NCBI GenBank assembly: GCA_902793875.1
Contig: CADBFL010000002.1
Coordinates: 1-30,880 of the forward strand
DNA length: 30,880 nt
Source: an uncultured Eubacteriales bacterium
Lineage (GTDB): Bacteria; Bacillota; Clostridia; Peptostreptococcales; Anaerovoracaceae
Reading direction: 5' to 3'
Shown one piece after another: positions 1 to 8,492 of the stretch. The first letter of the stretch is position 1; each line of letters opens with the position of its first letter. The notes under the pieces are model-generated. The model was not told the DNA's origin, did not search any database, and was given only the letters and a program-made list of their open reading frames with translations. The position numbers were made by a program, and so were the translations under genes.

Positions 1-494
1 CCGGCCAGCGCGACCCTCCTGCCTTTTATTATCTCTCTGAGCCTGCCGGCGCCGTCGCCGCTGAGGCCGTTGACGCTGACGGCCGGGTACAGCCTGCCGT
101 AGATATCCAGAGCTCCGGCGACGTCTTCTTCATCTGCGAGGTCGGTCTTGGATATGCATATCACGGGATCTATGCCTGCCGTCTCGCAGCCTGCGATCAG
201 CTTGTCCACCACAGGATAATTGACATCAGGCTGTTTCAGCGAAAACACGACCACCAGCATATCCAGATTGGATACCGGGGGCCGTGTCAGATAGTTCCTG
301 CGTTCCGTGACTCTGTTGATGACGCACTCGCCGTCCCTGTCGTTCTCGTCGATATCGTAATCGACGATGTCTCCGACATAGATGAGCTCCTTGTTTCTCT
401 TGAGGTTTCCGCGCGCTTTGCCCATGACGGTCTCATTGCCGTCATGGACAAAGTAGAAGCCTCCTATACCTTTTACAACAGTGCCTGCTGCCAT
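1..494 (-). CDS. rsgA: Ribosome small-subunit-dependent GTPase RsgA (3' truncated by window edge)
   Basis: The minus-strand reading frame opens with ATG at 494-492 and runs off the window without a stop, giving about 164 residues. The N-terminal ~65 residues form an OB-like domain (GGFYFVHDG, ARGNLKRN, VGDIVDYDI). The start of the circularly permuted GTPase domain follows: RRNYLTRPPVSNLDMLVVVFS, then the G4-type motif SKTDL and the G5-side stretch PAVSVNGLSGDG. The order G4-G5 before G1 is diagnostic of RsgA/YloQ. The frame is cut at RRVALAG, just before the expected P-loop, so G1-G3 and the zinc motif lie outside. RsgA is a late 30S assembly factor that leaves the mature subunit on GTP hydrolysis. 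The start codon shares one base with the prkC stop (TAATG), implying translational coupling, and prkC-rsgA adjacency is typical of Firmicutes. Confidence 0.93.
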   Translation of the reverse strand, partial: MAAGTVVKGIGGFYFVHDGNETVMGKARGNLKRNKELIYVGDIVDYDIDENDRDGECVINRVTERRNYLTRPPVSNLDMLVVVFSLKQPDVNYPVVDKLIAGCETAGIDPVICISKTDLADEEDVAGALDIYGRLYPAVSVNGLSGDGAGRLREIIKGRRVALA

Positions 495-2221
495 TACTCC
501 TTGGTCTTGTCTTCTTTGGTATCTTTTTCTTCGTCCTGGTCAGGTTCAGGCTGTTCTTCCTTCTTAGGAGGGCCCTGGCTGACTTCAAGATCGATAGTCG
601 TGCCCTTTTCGAGCATCATTCCGGCCTGCCACTGCTGATATGTGACATAGCCCTTTCCGATGCTTTCGTTGTAGTCATAGGTTATATTGCCCACCTCGAA
701 GCCTGCCTCTGTGATCTCTTTCTTGGCGTCTTCGAGCGGCATCCTGGTGACTGAAGGCACGCTTGCCTTTTCGACTCCCTCGCCGTCGGATACGACGATA
801 TCGACCTTGCTCTCCTTGTCGAGCGTAGTGCCCGCAACAGGGCTCTGCTCGAGCACGAGGCCTTCTTCTTCAGGCGATGTGATGACCTTTACATTGCCTA
901 AAACGTAGCCGTGCTCCTTGAGGAAGCTTTCGACATCGCTCTCGTACATCCCGACCACATTAGGCACCAGCCCCTCTTTGCTTCCCTTTGAGAGGTTTAT
1001 CCTGATGGCACCTCCCTTAGGCATGTCGGCGCCCGGTTCAGGGTCCTGGAGGCACACTCTGCCTTCAGCATAGTCTGATGAATAGACGTCCTTGCCGCGC
1101 TTTATCCTTATGCCGTTTTCTTCGGCGTATTTCGTCGCTTCTTCGAGGGTCATGTCGAGAAGATCAGGCGCAGCCATCGTATCCGAGAACACGCCCATCC
1201 TCCATGCGGCGATGCCTCCTCCTATCGCTGCGAGAACGAGAACGACGGCGATGATGATCGCTGCCTTCTTTCTGTTCTTTTTCTTTCTTTCGCGCTCTCT
1301 TTCTTCGACTTCCTTTTCGACTTCCTTTTCGTACTGTTCTCTGCGCTTGTTGCGCTTTTCAGTCACTTCGGAAGATTCGAACATGGTCCCGTCGGTGACA
1401 TTCGTCACGAAAGAGATGTTTTCGAGTTCCTGTATGAGTTCGTCCGCGTTACTGTACCTGTTGGTCTGGAACTTGCTCGTGGCCTTCATGACGCACCTGT
1501 CGAGAGCAGGCGGGATGCCCGGCTCGAGCTCGATAGGCGGAACGATCTCTTCATTTATGTGCTTGAGAGCTACTGTGACAGGGTTGTCTCCGTCAAACGG
1601 CACCTTGCCTGTCAGCATCTCGTACATCACGATGCCGAGAGAATATATGTCCGAACGCTCGTCGACATAATTGCCTCTTGCCTGTTCAGGCGAGAAGTAA
1701 TGCACCGAGCCTACGATCTTGCTTCCTGTAGAAAGAGTGGCATCGTTTACGGCTCTTGCGATACCGAAGTCCGCGAGCTTTACGACTCCGTCTTCGGTGA
1801 TCATGATGTTGTGAGGCTTGACGTCTCTGTGTATTATCTTGTTTTTATGAGCTATCCTCAGTGCCTGGGCCACCTGCTTGGAGATATCGATGACCTTGCG
1901 GTAATCCATCGGCGCCTCGCGTTCGATGATCTTGTTGAGCGTGTCGCCCTCGATCAGCTCCATCACGATATAGTTGATATTGCCTTCGCGGCCTACATCG
2001 TACACTCCCACGATGTTCGGATGCGAAAGTCCCGCTGCGGCCTGGGACTCTCTTTTGAAATTCTCAACAAAAGTAGCGTCCTTCGTGAATTCAGGCCTTA
2101 AGATCTTTACGGCGATGAATCTGTTGAGGAGTTTGTCCTTACCCTTATACACGACAGCCATGCCGCCGTCGCCGATCTTCTCAAGAAGCTCGTATCGTCC
2201 GGATAGTACTCTGCTCGACAT
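494..2221 (-). CDS. prkC: PASTA-domain Ser/Thr protein kinase PrkC (Stk1)
   Basis: This is a 575-residue membrane kinase that senses cell-wall fragments. The cytoplasmic Hanks-type kinase domain spans about residues 10-270. It has the glycine loop GDGGMAVVYKG (17-27), catalytic Lys39 in AVKIL, HRDVKPHN (131-138) with Asp133, DFG (151-153) and the SPEQ P+1 motif (177-180). A highly charged juxtamembrane stretch (288-318) leads to one membrane helix (about 319-340). Three PASTA repeats follow outside the cell (about 350-412, 417-480, 486-549), then a Glu/Lys/Asp-rich tail. Three PASTA units matches PrkC of Bacillus. The matching PP2C phosphatase ends three bases upstream and rsgA overlaps the stop, so kinase, antagonist and a ribosome-assembly GTPase are co-expressed. 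No inactivating substitutions are visible in the catalytic motifs. Confidence 0.97.
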   Translation of the reverse strand: MSSRVLSGRYELLEKIGDGGMAVVYKGKDKLLNRFIAVKILRPEFTKDATFVENFKRESQAAAGLSHPNIVGVYDVGREGNINYIVMELIEGDTLNKIIEREAPMDYRKVIDISKQVAQALRIAHKNKIIHRDVKPHNIMITEDGVVKLADFGIARAVNDATLSTGSKIVGSVHYFSPEQARGNYVDERSDIYSLGIVMYEMLTGKVPFDGDNPVTVALKHINEEIVPPIELEPGIPPALDRCVMKATSKFQTNRYSNADELIQELENISFVTNVTDGTMFESSEVTEKRNKRREQYEKEVEKEVEERERERKKKNRKKAAIIIAVVLVLAAIGGGIAAWRMGVFSDTMAAPDLLDMTLEEATKYAEENGIRIKRGKDVYSSDYAEGRVCLQDPEPGADMPKGGAIRINLSKGSKEGLVPNVVGMYESDVESFLKEHGYVLGNVKVITSPEEEGLVLEQSPVAGTTLDKESKVDIVVSDGEGVEKASVPSVTRMPLEDAKKEITEAGFEVGNITYDYNESIGKGYVTYQQWQAGMMLEKGTTIDLEVSQGPPKKEEQPEPDQDEEKDTKEDKTKE

Positions 2222-2224
2222 CTG

Positions 2225-2956
2225 TCAGTCCTCCAAATCTACGCAAATTACGGAAATGTTGTCATTCCCGCCGTTCTCGTTTGCCATTGCGACGAGGTCG
2301 CGGACGCATTCCGTCATGTCATCTGCTCTTGAAACGGTGCTGAGTATCGTCTCGTCGTCCACTTCGTCATAGAGGCCGTCGCTGCAAAGAAGGATCCTGT
2401 CGCCTTTTTCAAGCGAAACGCAAAAACAGTCCGGCTCGTTATTGGCGTTGGCTCCGATAGCTCTTGTTATCACGTTCTTGCGCGCGTGGATATGAGCTTC
2501 TTCTTTGCTGATGGCGCCCATCTTGACCAGATCATTTACGTAAGTGTGGTCGTCTGTAATCTGCTGGATCATATCATCGTGCATGAGATAGACTCTGCTG
2601 TCGCCGACATTGGCCACATAAAGCTCGCTGTCTCTTACATAAGCGAAAGCGAGGGTCGTCGCCATCCCTGCGTACTGCGGCTTGGCTTCCGAAAGCTTGA
2701 TTATGAACTGATTGACATAGTTGACCGCAGCTCTGAAATATCTGAATATCTCGTCGCGCGACCCGAGCCATTCAGGCGGATTGTGGCGGACGAACTTCTC
2801 GAGCGCGTCAAGCGCGGACTGGCTGGCTATTTCGCCGGATCTGTTGCCGCCGACTCCGTCAGCCAGCATGAAAAACCCGACGTCACCGCAGGCTCTGACC
2901 GAGTCTTCGTTCGTTGGTCTCCTTCTGCCTCTGTCTGTAATAAAACCGATATCCAT
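2225..2956 (-). CDS. prpC: PP2C-family Ser/Thr protein phosphatase PrpC (Stp1)
   Basis: A 243-residue soluble, metal-dependent phosphatase predicted to reverse phosphorylation by the adjacent PrkC. The PP2C signature motifs appear in order: RPTNEDS (13-19), LADGVGG (31-37) supplying metal-binding Asp, VANVGDSRVYL (114-124), NVITRAIG (161-168), LLCSDGLYD (189-197) and GGNDNISVI (229-237). Length and motif spacing match the compact bacterial PrpC/Stp class with no extra domain. It ends three bases before the prkC ATG and starts 19 bases after rsmB. In Bacillus the rlmN gene sits between rsmB and prpC; here there is no room for it. Confidence 0.97.
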   Translation of the reverse strand: MDIGFITDRGRRRPTNEDSVRACGDVGFFMLADGVGGNRSGEIASQSALDALEKFVRHNPPEWLGSRDEIFRYFRAAVNYVNQFIIKLSEAKPQYAGMATTLAFAYVRDSELYVANVGDSRVYLMHDDMIQQITDDHTYVNDLVKMGAISKEEAHIHARKNVITRAIGANANNEPDCFCVSLEKGDRILLCSDGLYDEVDDETILSTVSRADDMTECVRDLVAMANENGGNDNISVICVDLED

Positions 2957-2975
2957 AATTACGCCTTCCGTGCTC

Positions 2976-4241
2976 TCAATTCGCAGTCTTCTCGATGATA
3001 CTATAGAAAAATCCTACTTTGCCATTATATGGCAATAAAGTCTCCATTTCAATGATTCGGGCTGAACTGCCCGTTTTGCTTAATATATGTTTAACAACAT
3101 TTTCGTTTTCGTTTTTATTGAGCGTGCAGGTCGAATACTCCACCCTTCCGCCCGGCCTTGCATATGACAGCGCGTTGCCGAGTATAAGGCTCTGCGTCTT
3201 TATCAGTTCTCCGTACGCTGACGGGTCGGAAGTGAGCTTTATCTCGGGCTTGCCGGCGATCACGCCCAGCCCCGAACACGGCACGTCGGCCAGTACATGA
3301 TCGAAGCTCTCCGCGTATTCAGGGACGTATGCGGACGAATCACGCTCTTCCGTGCGGACTATCCGCGCTCCGGTGCGCTTCATCGCAGCCTCTATGAGCT
3401 CAAGCCTGTGAGGATGGATATCGCATGCGGTGATGCTGCCGCTGTTGCCCATGAGTTCGGCCATGTATCCTGTTTTGCCTCCCGGCGCGGCGCAGAGGTC
3501 GAGGACACGGCTGCCCGGCGCAGGATCGAGCGCCCTTACGGCGATCATCGATGAGAGGCTCTGTATAGAGAAATAGCCCTCGCGGAAAAGCCTGTTCCCC
3601 GCGATGCCGCTTCCCGATGCGGATACGGCTTCGGGGTTTTCTTCCGAAGCGCTCGCTTCTATGCCCTCCCGCGCGAGCATGTCGATCAGCTCATCTCTCG
3701 ATGTCCTGAGCGTATTCGTCCTCAGATAAAGAGCCTGAGGGCTGTTGAGAGCTTCTGCGATGCGGCATGCCTCTTCGCCGTACTGATCCGTCAGAAGAGA
3801 AAATACGGGTTCCGTGAACGAATACCTTATGCGCGGCTCCAGAAAGTCCGGGGCGAACGCATCCTTCTGCCTTATGTAGGATCTCAGCATGCCGTTGACG
3901 AATCTGTCGCTTCCCTTTGCGACAGATTTCGCGAGGCTGACAGCTTCGCTGACGGCGGCATGATCCGGAACGCTGCCCATGGAATCGATGGCGTACATGC
4001 CCATCCTGATGATGATGAGAGGTCTCATCCTGATGCTCCGGACGCCTTTGTCCGCGAGGCGGTCGATGATATAGTCGAGCCTTACGGTATCCCTTAAGGT
4101 CCCCTTTGCAAAAGCGCGAACGAAGCTCTCCCGGCAGCCTTTGCGGCGCGAAACAGCTTCGTTTACAGACATGTTTGAGTATGCTCCGTCGGAATATGTG
4201 CCCCTGAGAGCTTCAAATACCGCGATCCAGTCCCTGTTCAT
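2976..4241 (-). CDS. rsmB: 16S rRNA (cytosine-967-C5)-methyltransferase RsmB
   Basis: A 421-residue SAM-dependent m5C methyltransferase. Residues 1 to about 130 form the NusB-like all-helical domain typical of RsmB (VRLDYIIDRL, FVNGMLRSYIR). The Rossmann-fold catalytic domain follows, with the SAM-binding loop LDLCAAPGGKTG (247-258), the acidic ribose contact ACDIHPHRL, the motif IV DVPCSGLG (319-326, Cys322) and the motif VI nucleophile YSTCTLN (369-375, Cys372). Both m5C cysteines are present, so the enzyme should be active. It starts ten bases downstream of the zinc-peptidase gene and lies 19 bases upstream of prpC. The fmt-rsmB neighbourhood is the conserved Firmicute arrangement and agrees with the assignment over RsmF/NSUN relatives. 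Confidence 0.95.
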   Translation of the reverse strand: MNRDWIAVFEALRGTYSDGAYSNMSVNEAVSRRKGCRESFVRAFAKGTLRDTVRLDYIIDRLADKGVRSIRMRPLIIIRMGMYAIDSMGSVPDHAAVSEAVSLAKSVAKGSDRFVNGMLRSYIRQKDAFAPDFLEPRIRYSFTEPVFSLLTDQYGEEACRIAEALNSPQALYLRTNTLRTSRDELIDMLAREGIEASASEENPEAVSASGSGIAGNRLFREGYFSIQSLSSMIAVRALDPAPGSRVLDLCAAPGGKTGYMAELMGNSGSITACDIHPHRLELIEAAMKRTGARIVRTEERDSSAYVPEYAESFDHVLADVPCSGLGVIAGKPEIKLTSDPSAYGELIKTQSLILGNALSYARPGGRVEYSTCTLNKNENENVVKHILSKTGSSARIIEMETLLPYNGKVGFFYSIIEKTAN

Positions 4242-4251
4242 GCAGAAATCC

Positions 4252-4956
4252 CTAGTTTCTTCTGCCTGCGATCAGGAATATCCTGAGCAGGCTGGCTACG
4301 GCAGTCGCGAGCGCGGCGACATATGTCATGGCCGCGGCCCTTAAGACCGTTCTCGAACCGATATAGTCCTCTTCGTTTGCCAGTCCCAGTGTCCTGAGGT
4401 TCTCGAGCGCTCTGTTGGACGCATTGAACTCCACAGGCAGGGTCACAAGATGGAAGAGCACCACCACGAGGAAGCAGATCACGCCTATGTTGAAAAAGAA
4501 GCTTCCGTAAGGCGATGCCGTCGATGCGATGAGGCCGAAGAATATCAGCGGCCACGACATCATCTGCGTCAGGTTGACGACAGGCACGATGCCGTTTCTG
4601 AAGGCGAGCAGCGCGTAATGCTGATCGTCCTGTATCGCGTGGCCTACCTCGTGGCAGGCTATGCATACGGACGCGACCGAAGGCGAACCGTAGACCTCTC
4701 TCGAAAGATTGAGGCTCTTTGAATTCGGATCATAATAGTTCGTCAGCGCATTGCCTCCGTTGATCACGTTTATCGTGACGTTCTCAAGGCCGTTGGCATT
4801 CATCATCCTCCTCGCGGCTTCGGCGCCTGTGACGCCCGTGCTTATCCTGACCTGCGAGTATGTCCTGTATGCGCTGTTGATCCTGGACTGGCAGATGAAT
4901 GTGAATATGATCGCCGGTATCAGGACAAACCATGAATAATCGTAGTAGTAATACAT
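4252..4956 (-). CDS. YugP-like membrane zinc metallopeptidase (Zn_peptidase_2 family)
   Basis: A 234-residue integral membrane protein. A Tyr-rich N-terminus (MYYYYDYSW) enters a first membrane helix (about 8-22). A cytoplasmic-type domain with NYYDPNSKSLNLS follows, then the zinc-binding HEVGH motif at 102-106 (ACHEVGHAIQD). Further hydrophobic segments lie at about 122-145, 150-173 and 208-230. This layout matches the YugP/DUF2268-like putative neutral zinc metallopeptidase family, whose substrate is unknown. Its ATG overlaps the fmt stop by one base (TAATG) and it precedes rsmB by ten bases, so it is fully embedded in the translation/ribosome operon. The functional link to formylation or rRNA methylation is not evident from sequence. 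Family assignment is firm, the biological role is not. Confidence 0.88.
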   Translation of the reverse strand: MYYYYDYSWFVLIPAIIFTFICQSRINSAYRTYSQVRISTGVTGAEAARRMMNANGLENVTINVINGGNALTNYYDPNSKSLNLSREVYGSPSVASVCIACHEVGHAIQDDQHYALLAFRNGIVPVVNLTQMMSWPLIFFGLIASTASPYGSFFFNIGVICFLVVVLFHLVTLPVEFNASNRALENLRTLGLANEEDYIGSRTVLRAAAMTYVAALATAVASLLRIFLIAGRRN

Positions 4957-5897
4957 TATCTTTCCTCCTCAGGACCAAACCTGTCTCCGGCAGAGAGCCT
5001 GTGACCTCTCATGAAGTCTCCGGCGCTCATCCGTTTCTTTCCCTGCAGCTGCTGCTCGAGTACCCTGAGCTTTCCTTCTCCGCAGTTTATGGTATAGCTG
5101 TTTTTGTCAGTGCTGCTGACGCTGCCCGGAGCTCCGTCCGGCGCTTCATCAAGCACTTCTGCCCTGTAGAACTTGACCTGCTGTCCGTCTGTATAGCTGT
5201 AGCATGCAGGCCATTCCGAAAAGGCTCTTATCTTTCTTTCAACCATGTACGCCGGCTCGCTGAAATCGGTAAAGCCGTCGGTCTTTTTTATCATGCCTGC
5301 GTAAGTGGCCAGGCTGTCGTCCTGGGCCTCATATACCGCGGTCCCGTCGGCGATCGAGGGTATGGTCTTCACAAGAAGTCCGGCTCCCGCATCTGCGAGC
5401 ACTGCGGAGACCTCGCTGAAATCCATGCCTTTTATTCTGCATCTGACCTTCGAGATCATGTCGCCCGTATCGAGGCCCTCGGCCATCTTCATTATCGTGA
5501 TGCCCGATTCATCCAGGCCCTCGAGTATCGCCGCGTGCATCGGGGACGCTCCCCTCAGACGGGGAAGCAGAGAGCCGTGCACGTTTATGCAGCCCAGCCT
5601 CGGGATCTCAAGCACGGATGCGGGAAGGATCTGTCCGAACGCCGCAACGACGATCATGTCCGGCCCGATCTTTCTGATCCTCTCTATGAGTTCAGGGTCT
5701 TTTTTTATCCTTGCAGGCTGGGCGACCTCGAGTCCGTGTTCAAGCGCCAGCTGCTTTATCTCGGAGAGTATCATCCTGTTGCGGTTCCCTCTCCTGTCAG
5801 GCTGTGTCACGACCAGCGGTATCCCGTAGCCTTCATCTATCAACTTTTGCAGTGAGCTTGCCGCGAAAGCGGGCGTGCCCATAAAAACTATTTTCAT
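4956..5897 (-). CDS. fmt: Methionyl-tRNA formyltransferase
   Basis: A 313-residue enzyme that transfers the formyl group from 10-formyl-THF to Met-tRNAi. The start is placed at the ATG of MKIVFMGTPAF (5897), because the family begins exactly there. The frame stays open 32 codons upstream, to 5993, but that stretch lies inside def and looks non-native. The catalytic domain shows FMGTPAFA (5-12), NVHGSLLPRLRGASP (105-119, with Asn105 and His107) and GLDTGDMIS (141-149, catalytic Asp). The C-terminal OB-like tRNA-binding domain occupies about 205-313. The Ala of the usual NxHaSLLP is Gly here, a mild variation. It lies 25 bases after def with only a weak purine-rich ribosome site (AGAAG), and is coupled to the next gene by TAATG. 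Confidence 0.95.
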   Translation of the reverse strand: MKIVFMGTPAFAASSLQKLIDEGYGIPLVVTQPDRRGNRNRMILSEIKQLALEHGLEVAQPARIKKDPELIERIRKIGPDMIVVAAFGQILPASVLEIPRLGCINVHGSLLPRLRGASPMHAAILEGLDESGITIMKMAEGLDTGDMISKVRCRIKGMDFSEVSAVLADAGAGLLVKTIPSIADGTAVYEAQDDSLATYAGMIKKTDGFTDFSEPAYMVERKIRAFSEWPACYSYTDGQQVKFYRAEVLDEAPDGAPGSVSSTDKNSYTINCGEGKLRVLEQQLQGKKRMSAGDFMRGHRLSAGDRFGPEEER

Positions 5898-5922
5898 CTT
5901 CTGTTTCTTCTGTCCGTTCTTT

Positions 5923-6492
5923 TTATTTTCTGCCTTCCCAGATCTCAGCGCTGTCTCCGCCGTCGTCGTCGGCATGCCGTTCACGGAGTTCATCCAGCCT
6001 TTCGGCGTATTCCTCCGATGTCATCATGTCTTTGGCGATATCCGGATAAAGCACGCCATCGAGATGATCATATTCGTGGCAGAAGACCGTGGCTTCGAAT
6101 CCTTCGAATTCGTATTCATGCTCTTTGCCGTCAAGATCCTGCGCCTTTATCCTGATCTTCATCGGCCTGTCGACGAGGCCCATGTATCCCGGCACTGACA
6201 GGCATCCTTCGGAAGATTCCTGAGTGCCTTCCCTGTATGTGATCTCCGGGTTTATCATGAAGTAGATCCTGTCGCGCTTCTCTTCGTCTTCGGCATCTAC
6301 ATGCGGCATCGCTATGAAGAATCTCTTCATGATGCCTATCTGGGGAGCGGCGATCCCTACGCCGTCCGCCGCCTTCATGGTCTCGACCATGTCTTCGCAG
6401 GCCTCCCTGATGCGCGGGGTTATCTGCTTTACCGGTTTGCATTTTTTTGCGAGTATCTCATCGCCTCTTACTGTGATGTTTCTGAGTGCCAT
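5923..6492 (-). CDS. def: Peptide deformylase
   Basis: A 189-residue iron/zinc hydrolase that removes the N-formyl group from nascent proteins, the functional counterpart of Fmt encoded next to it. All three PDF motifs are present: GVGIAAPQIG (44-53), EGCLSVPG (95-102, metal-ligand Cys97) and HEYDHLDG (139-146, two metal-ligand histidines and catalytic Glu). The insertion ESSEGCLSVPG and overall size fit type 1 enzymes. After the catalytic core there is a charged tail (about 155-189) ending DDDGGDSAEIWEGRK, somewhat longer than in the shortest homologs. Start ATG at 6492 is 14 bases after the priA stop. Confidence 0.97.
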   Translation of the reverse strand: MALRNITVRGDEILAKKCKPVKQITPRIREACEDMVETMKAADGVGIAAPQIGIMKRFFIAMPHVDAEDEEKRDRIYFMINPEITYREGTQESSEGCLSVPGYMGLVDRPMKIRIKAQDLDGKEHEYEFEGFEATVFCHEYDHLDGVLYPDIAKDMMTSEEYAERLDELRERHADDDGGDSAEIWEGRK

Positions 6493-6506
6493 TTTCTTTC
6501 TTCTGT

Positions 6507-8492
6507 CTAATAAGGATTAACGTCTATCTCTATGAAAGCCGGGGCTTTCATCTCTATCATCCTGTCGCGGAAGCGCATGTATTCCGCAATGTATCCGGCT
6601 CTGCTGCCCTGAGGGGCCTTTATGATAAAGCCCGCTCTGGCCCTGCCGTCCGTGCGCCTGTCTTCGGCTCTCGGCCTGAGTATCTGAGCGCCTTCGGGAG
6701 CGAACCTGAGCTCTGTCAGCCTGCGCCTGAAAGTCCCGGCGTAGGACATCGCGTCCTCCTCTTTGTCGGCGCTGAACACCACCGAGATTATATCAGAGTA
6801 CGGAGGATAATTCATGATGCGCCTGTGAAGCAGTTCGGCATCGTAGAATTCCTCGTAGCTGCCTTCGGCGGCCTCCTTTATTATATCGCTTTCGGGATCG
6901 TAGGTCTGTATGAGCACCTGACTTCTTCCGCCTGTCCTGCCGGCTCTGCCGGCGACCTGTGTTATCAGCTGGAAGGTCCGTTCCGAAGACCTGTAATCCG
7001 GTATGTTCAGGCTTACATCGGCGTTTATAATGCCCACAAGTCCGACATTCCTGAAATCGAGTCCTTTGGCGAGTATCTGTGTCCCGACGAGTATGTCCGT
7101 CTTTCCGTTCTGGAAATCCTTTATGATCTTCGACGGGTCCGTTCCGGATGAAACGGTGTCTATATCGAAGCGGGCCACGGCGGCGTCAGGCCAGATGCGG
7201 CTGACCTCCTCTTCGACCTTTTCGGTGCCGGCCCCGACATATTTCATGAATCTGCTTCCGCAGTCGGGACAGTTCCCGGGAAGCGGGAACTTCCGCCCGC
7301 AGTAGTGGCATACGGCGGCGTTCGATGACTTGTGATAGGTAAGCGTTATGCCGCAGTCCGGGCAGCTCATCTTATATCCGCAGTCGGGGCAGAGTATCTG
7401 AGTTGAAAAGCCCCTTCTGTTCAGAAAATAGATTACCTGTTCTTTGCGTCTGAGCGCTTCGCCCGTCTTTGCCGCAAGCTCGCGTGATATGACGCCGAAA
7501 TTGCCGGACGATGCCTCTTTTCGCATGTCAGTGATCCCGAGCTCCGGCATGAGGCTGCCGCCTATGCGTTCATCCATTTCGAGCAGCTCGTAGACTCCGG
7601 TCTTCGCCCTGTAATACGACACGATGCTCGGCGTGGCGCTTCCCAGCACCAGCGCAGCGCCGTGATACGAGGCTCTCCTGTACGCAACGTCGATGGTCTC
7701 GTACTTGGGATTGTGATCGGATTTGTATGTGCTCTCGTGCTCCTCGTCGATGACGATGAGCCCGATGTCCTCAAGCGGAGCGAACACTGAAGTCCTGGCC
7801 CCTATCACTATCCGGGCCTCGCCCCTGCGTATCCTCAGCCATTCGCGCAGCCTTTGCGAGGTCTTCAGTCTGCTGTGAAGAGTCGCGATCATGCCGCTTC
7901 CGAACCTCGCCCTGAAGCGGTCCGCGACCTGTTCTGCCAGAGCGATCTCGGGAAGCAGCACTATGACCGTCCTTCCGGCCGAAAGGGCTTTTTCTGCGGC
8001 CTTCATGTAGACTTCTGTCTTGCCGCTGTTGGTGACGCCCTTTATAAGGAAGGCCCCTCCCTTTCCGCTTCCGACCGCCGCGCATATCCTGTCTGCCGCG
8101 TTCTTCTGTCCGGGGCTGAGCTCGTATCCCGGGTCGGAAGGAGCGTCTTCGGCAGCTTCCTTTCTTTTCGCCTCCCTGCTGCCCTGGACAGCGAACATCT
8201 TCAGTCCGTCGATATACTTGGTGCCGTAGCGCTTTCGCATCCATACGGCAGTGCCGACCATCTCTTCCGTCAGTGATCTTTCACTGTCGTACGAAACGAT
8301 CTCCTTTATCTTCGATTCATCGAACGACGGCTTTACCCCCGCCCTGACGCAGTAAGCGTCAACGGGTCTCTTCCTGCCTGCGAAGGGCACCGTCAGCTTC
8401 GCTCCCGCCTTTATCCCGTCGGGGGCGCTGTAGGTATAGAAGGTGTCCGTATAAACGCTTTTGTTGTCTATGACTACGTCGATATACTGCAT
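6507..8492 (-). CDS. priA: Primosomal protein N' (replication restart helicase PriA)
   Basis: A 661-residue superfamily 2 helicase that rebuilds replication forks by loading the replicative helicase at stalled forks and D-loops. The N-terminal DNA-binding region (1 to about 110) is followed by Walker A GVTNSGKTEVY (152-162), the DEEH box (249-252) and GSATPS (about 284-289). Two zinc sites are formed by Cys pairs 368/371, 377/380, 395/398 and 408/411. The C-terminal helicase motifs are VGTQILAKGLDF and QVAGRAGRTGG. At 661 residues it is shorter than the 730-800 residues usual for PriA; the loss is in the N-terminal 3'-end-binding and winged-helix part, while helicase and zinc modules look complete. 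Its ATG overlaps the asnA stop by one base (TGATG). Confidence 0.96.
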   Translation of the reverse strand: MQYIDVVIDNKSVYTDTFYTYSAPDGIKAGAKLTVPFAGRKRPVDAYCVRAGVKPSFDESKIKEIVSYDSERSLTEEMVGTAVWMRKRYGTKYIDGLKMFAVQGSREAKRKEAAEDAPSDPGYELSPGQKNAADRICAAVGSGKGGAFLIKGVTNSGKTEVYMKAAEKALSAGRTVIVLLPEIALAEQVADRFRARFGSGMIATLHSRLKTSQRLREWLRIRRGEARIVIGARTSVFAPLEDIGLIVIDEEHESTYKSDHNPKYETIDVAYRRASYHGAALVLGSATPSIVSYYRAKTGVYELLEMDERIGGSLMPELGITDMRKEASSGNFGVISRELAAKTGEALRRKEQVIYFLNRRGFSTQILCPDCGYKMSCPDCGITLTYHKSSNAAVCHYCGRKFPLPGNCPDCGSRFMKYVGAGTEKVEEEVSRIWPDAAVARFDIDTVSSGTDPSKIIKDFQNGKTDILVGTQILAKGLDFRNVGLVGIINADVSLNIPDYRSSERTFQLITQVAGRAGRTGGRSQVLIQTYDPESDIIKEAAEGSYEEFYDAELLHRRIMNYPPYSDIISVVFSADKEEDAMSYAGTFRRRLTELRFAPEGAQILRPRAEDRRTDGRARAGFIIKAPQGSRAGYIAEYMRFRDRMIEMKAPAFIEIDVNPY

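Noticed and set aside
1..494. Atypical G4 motif SKTDL in RsgA as a defect
   Set aside because: RsgA proteins vary at the first position (N/T/S) of this motif, so it is within family range.
5898..5993. Upstream extension of fmt by 32 codons
   Set aside because: Lies in def in another frame; the Fmt family starts at MKIVFMGTP.
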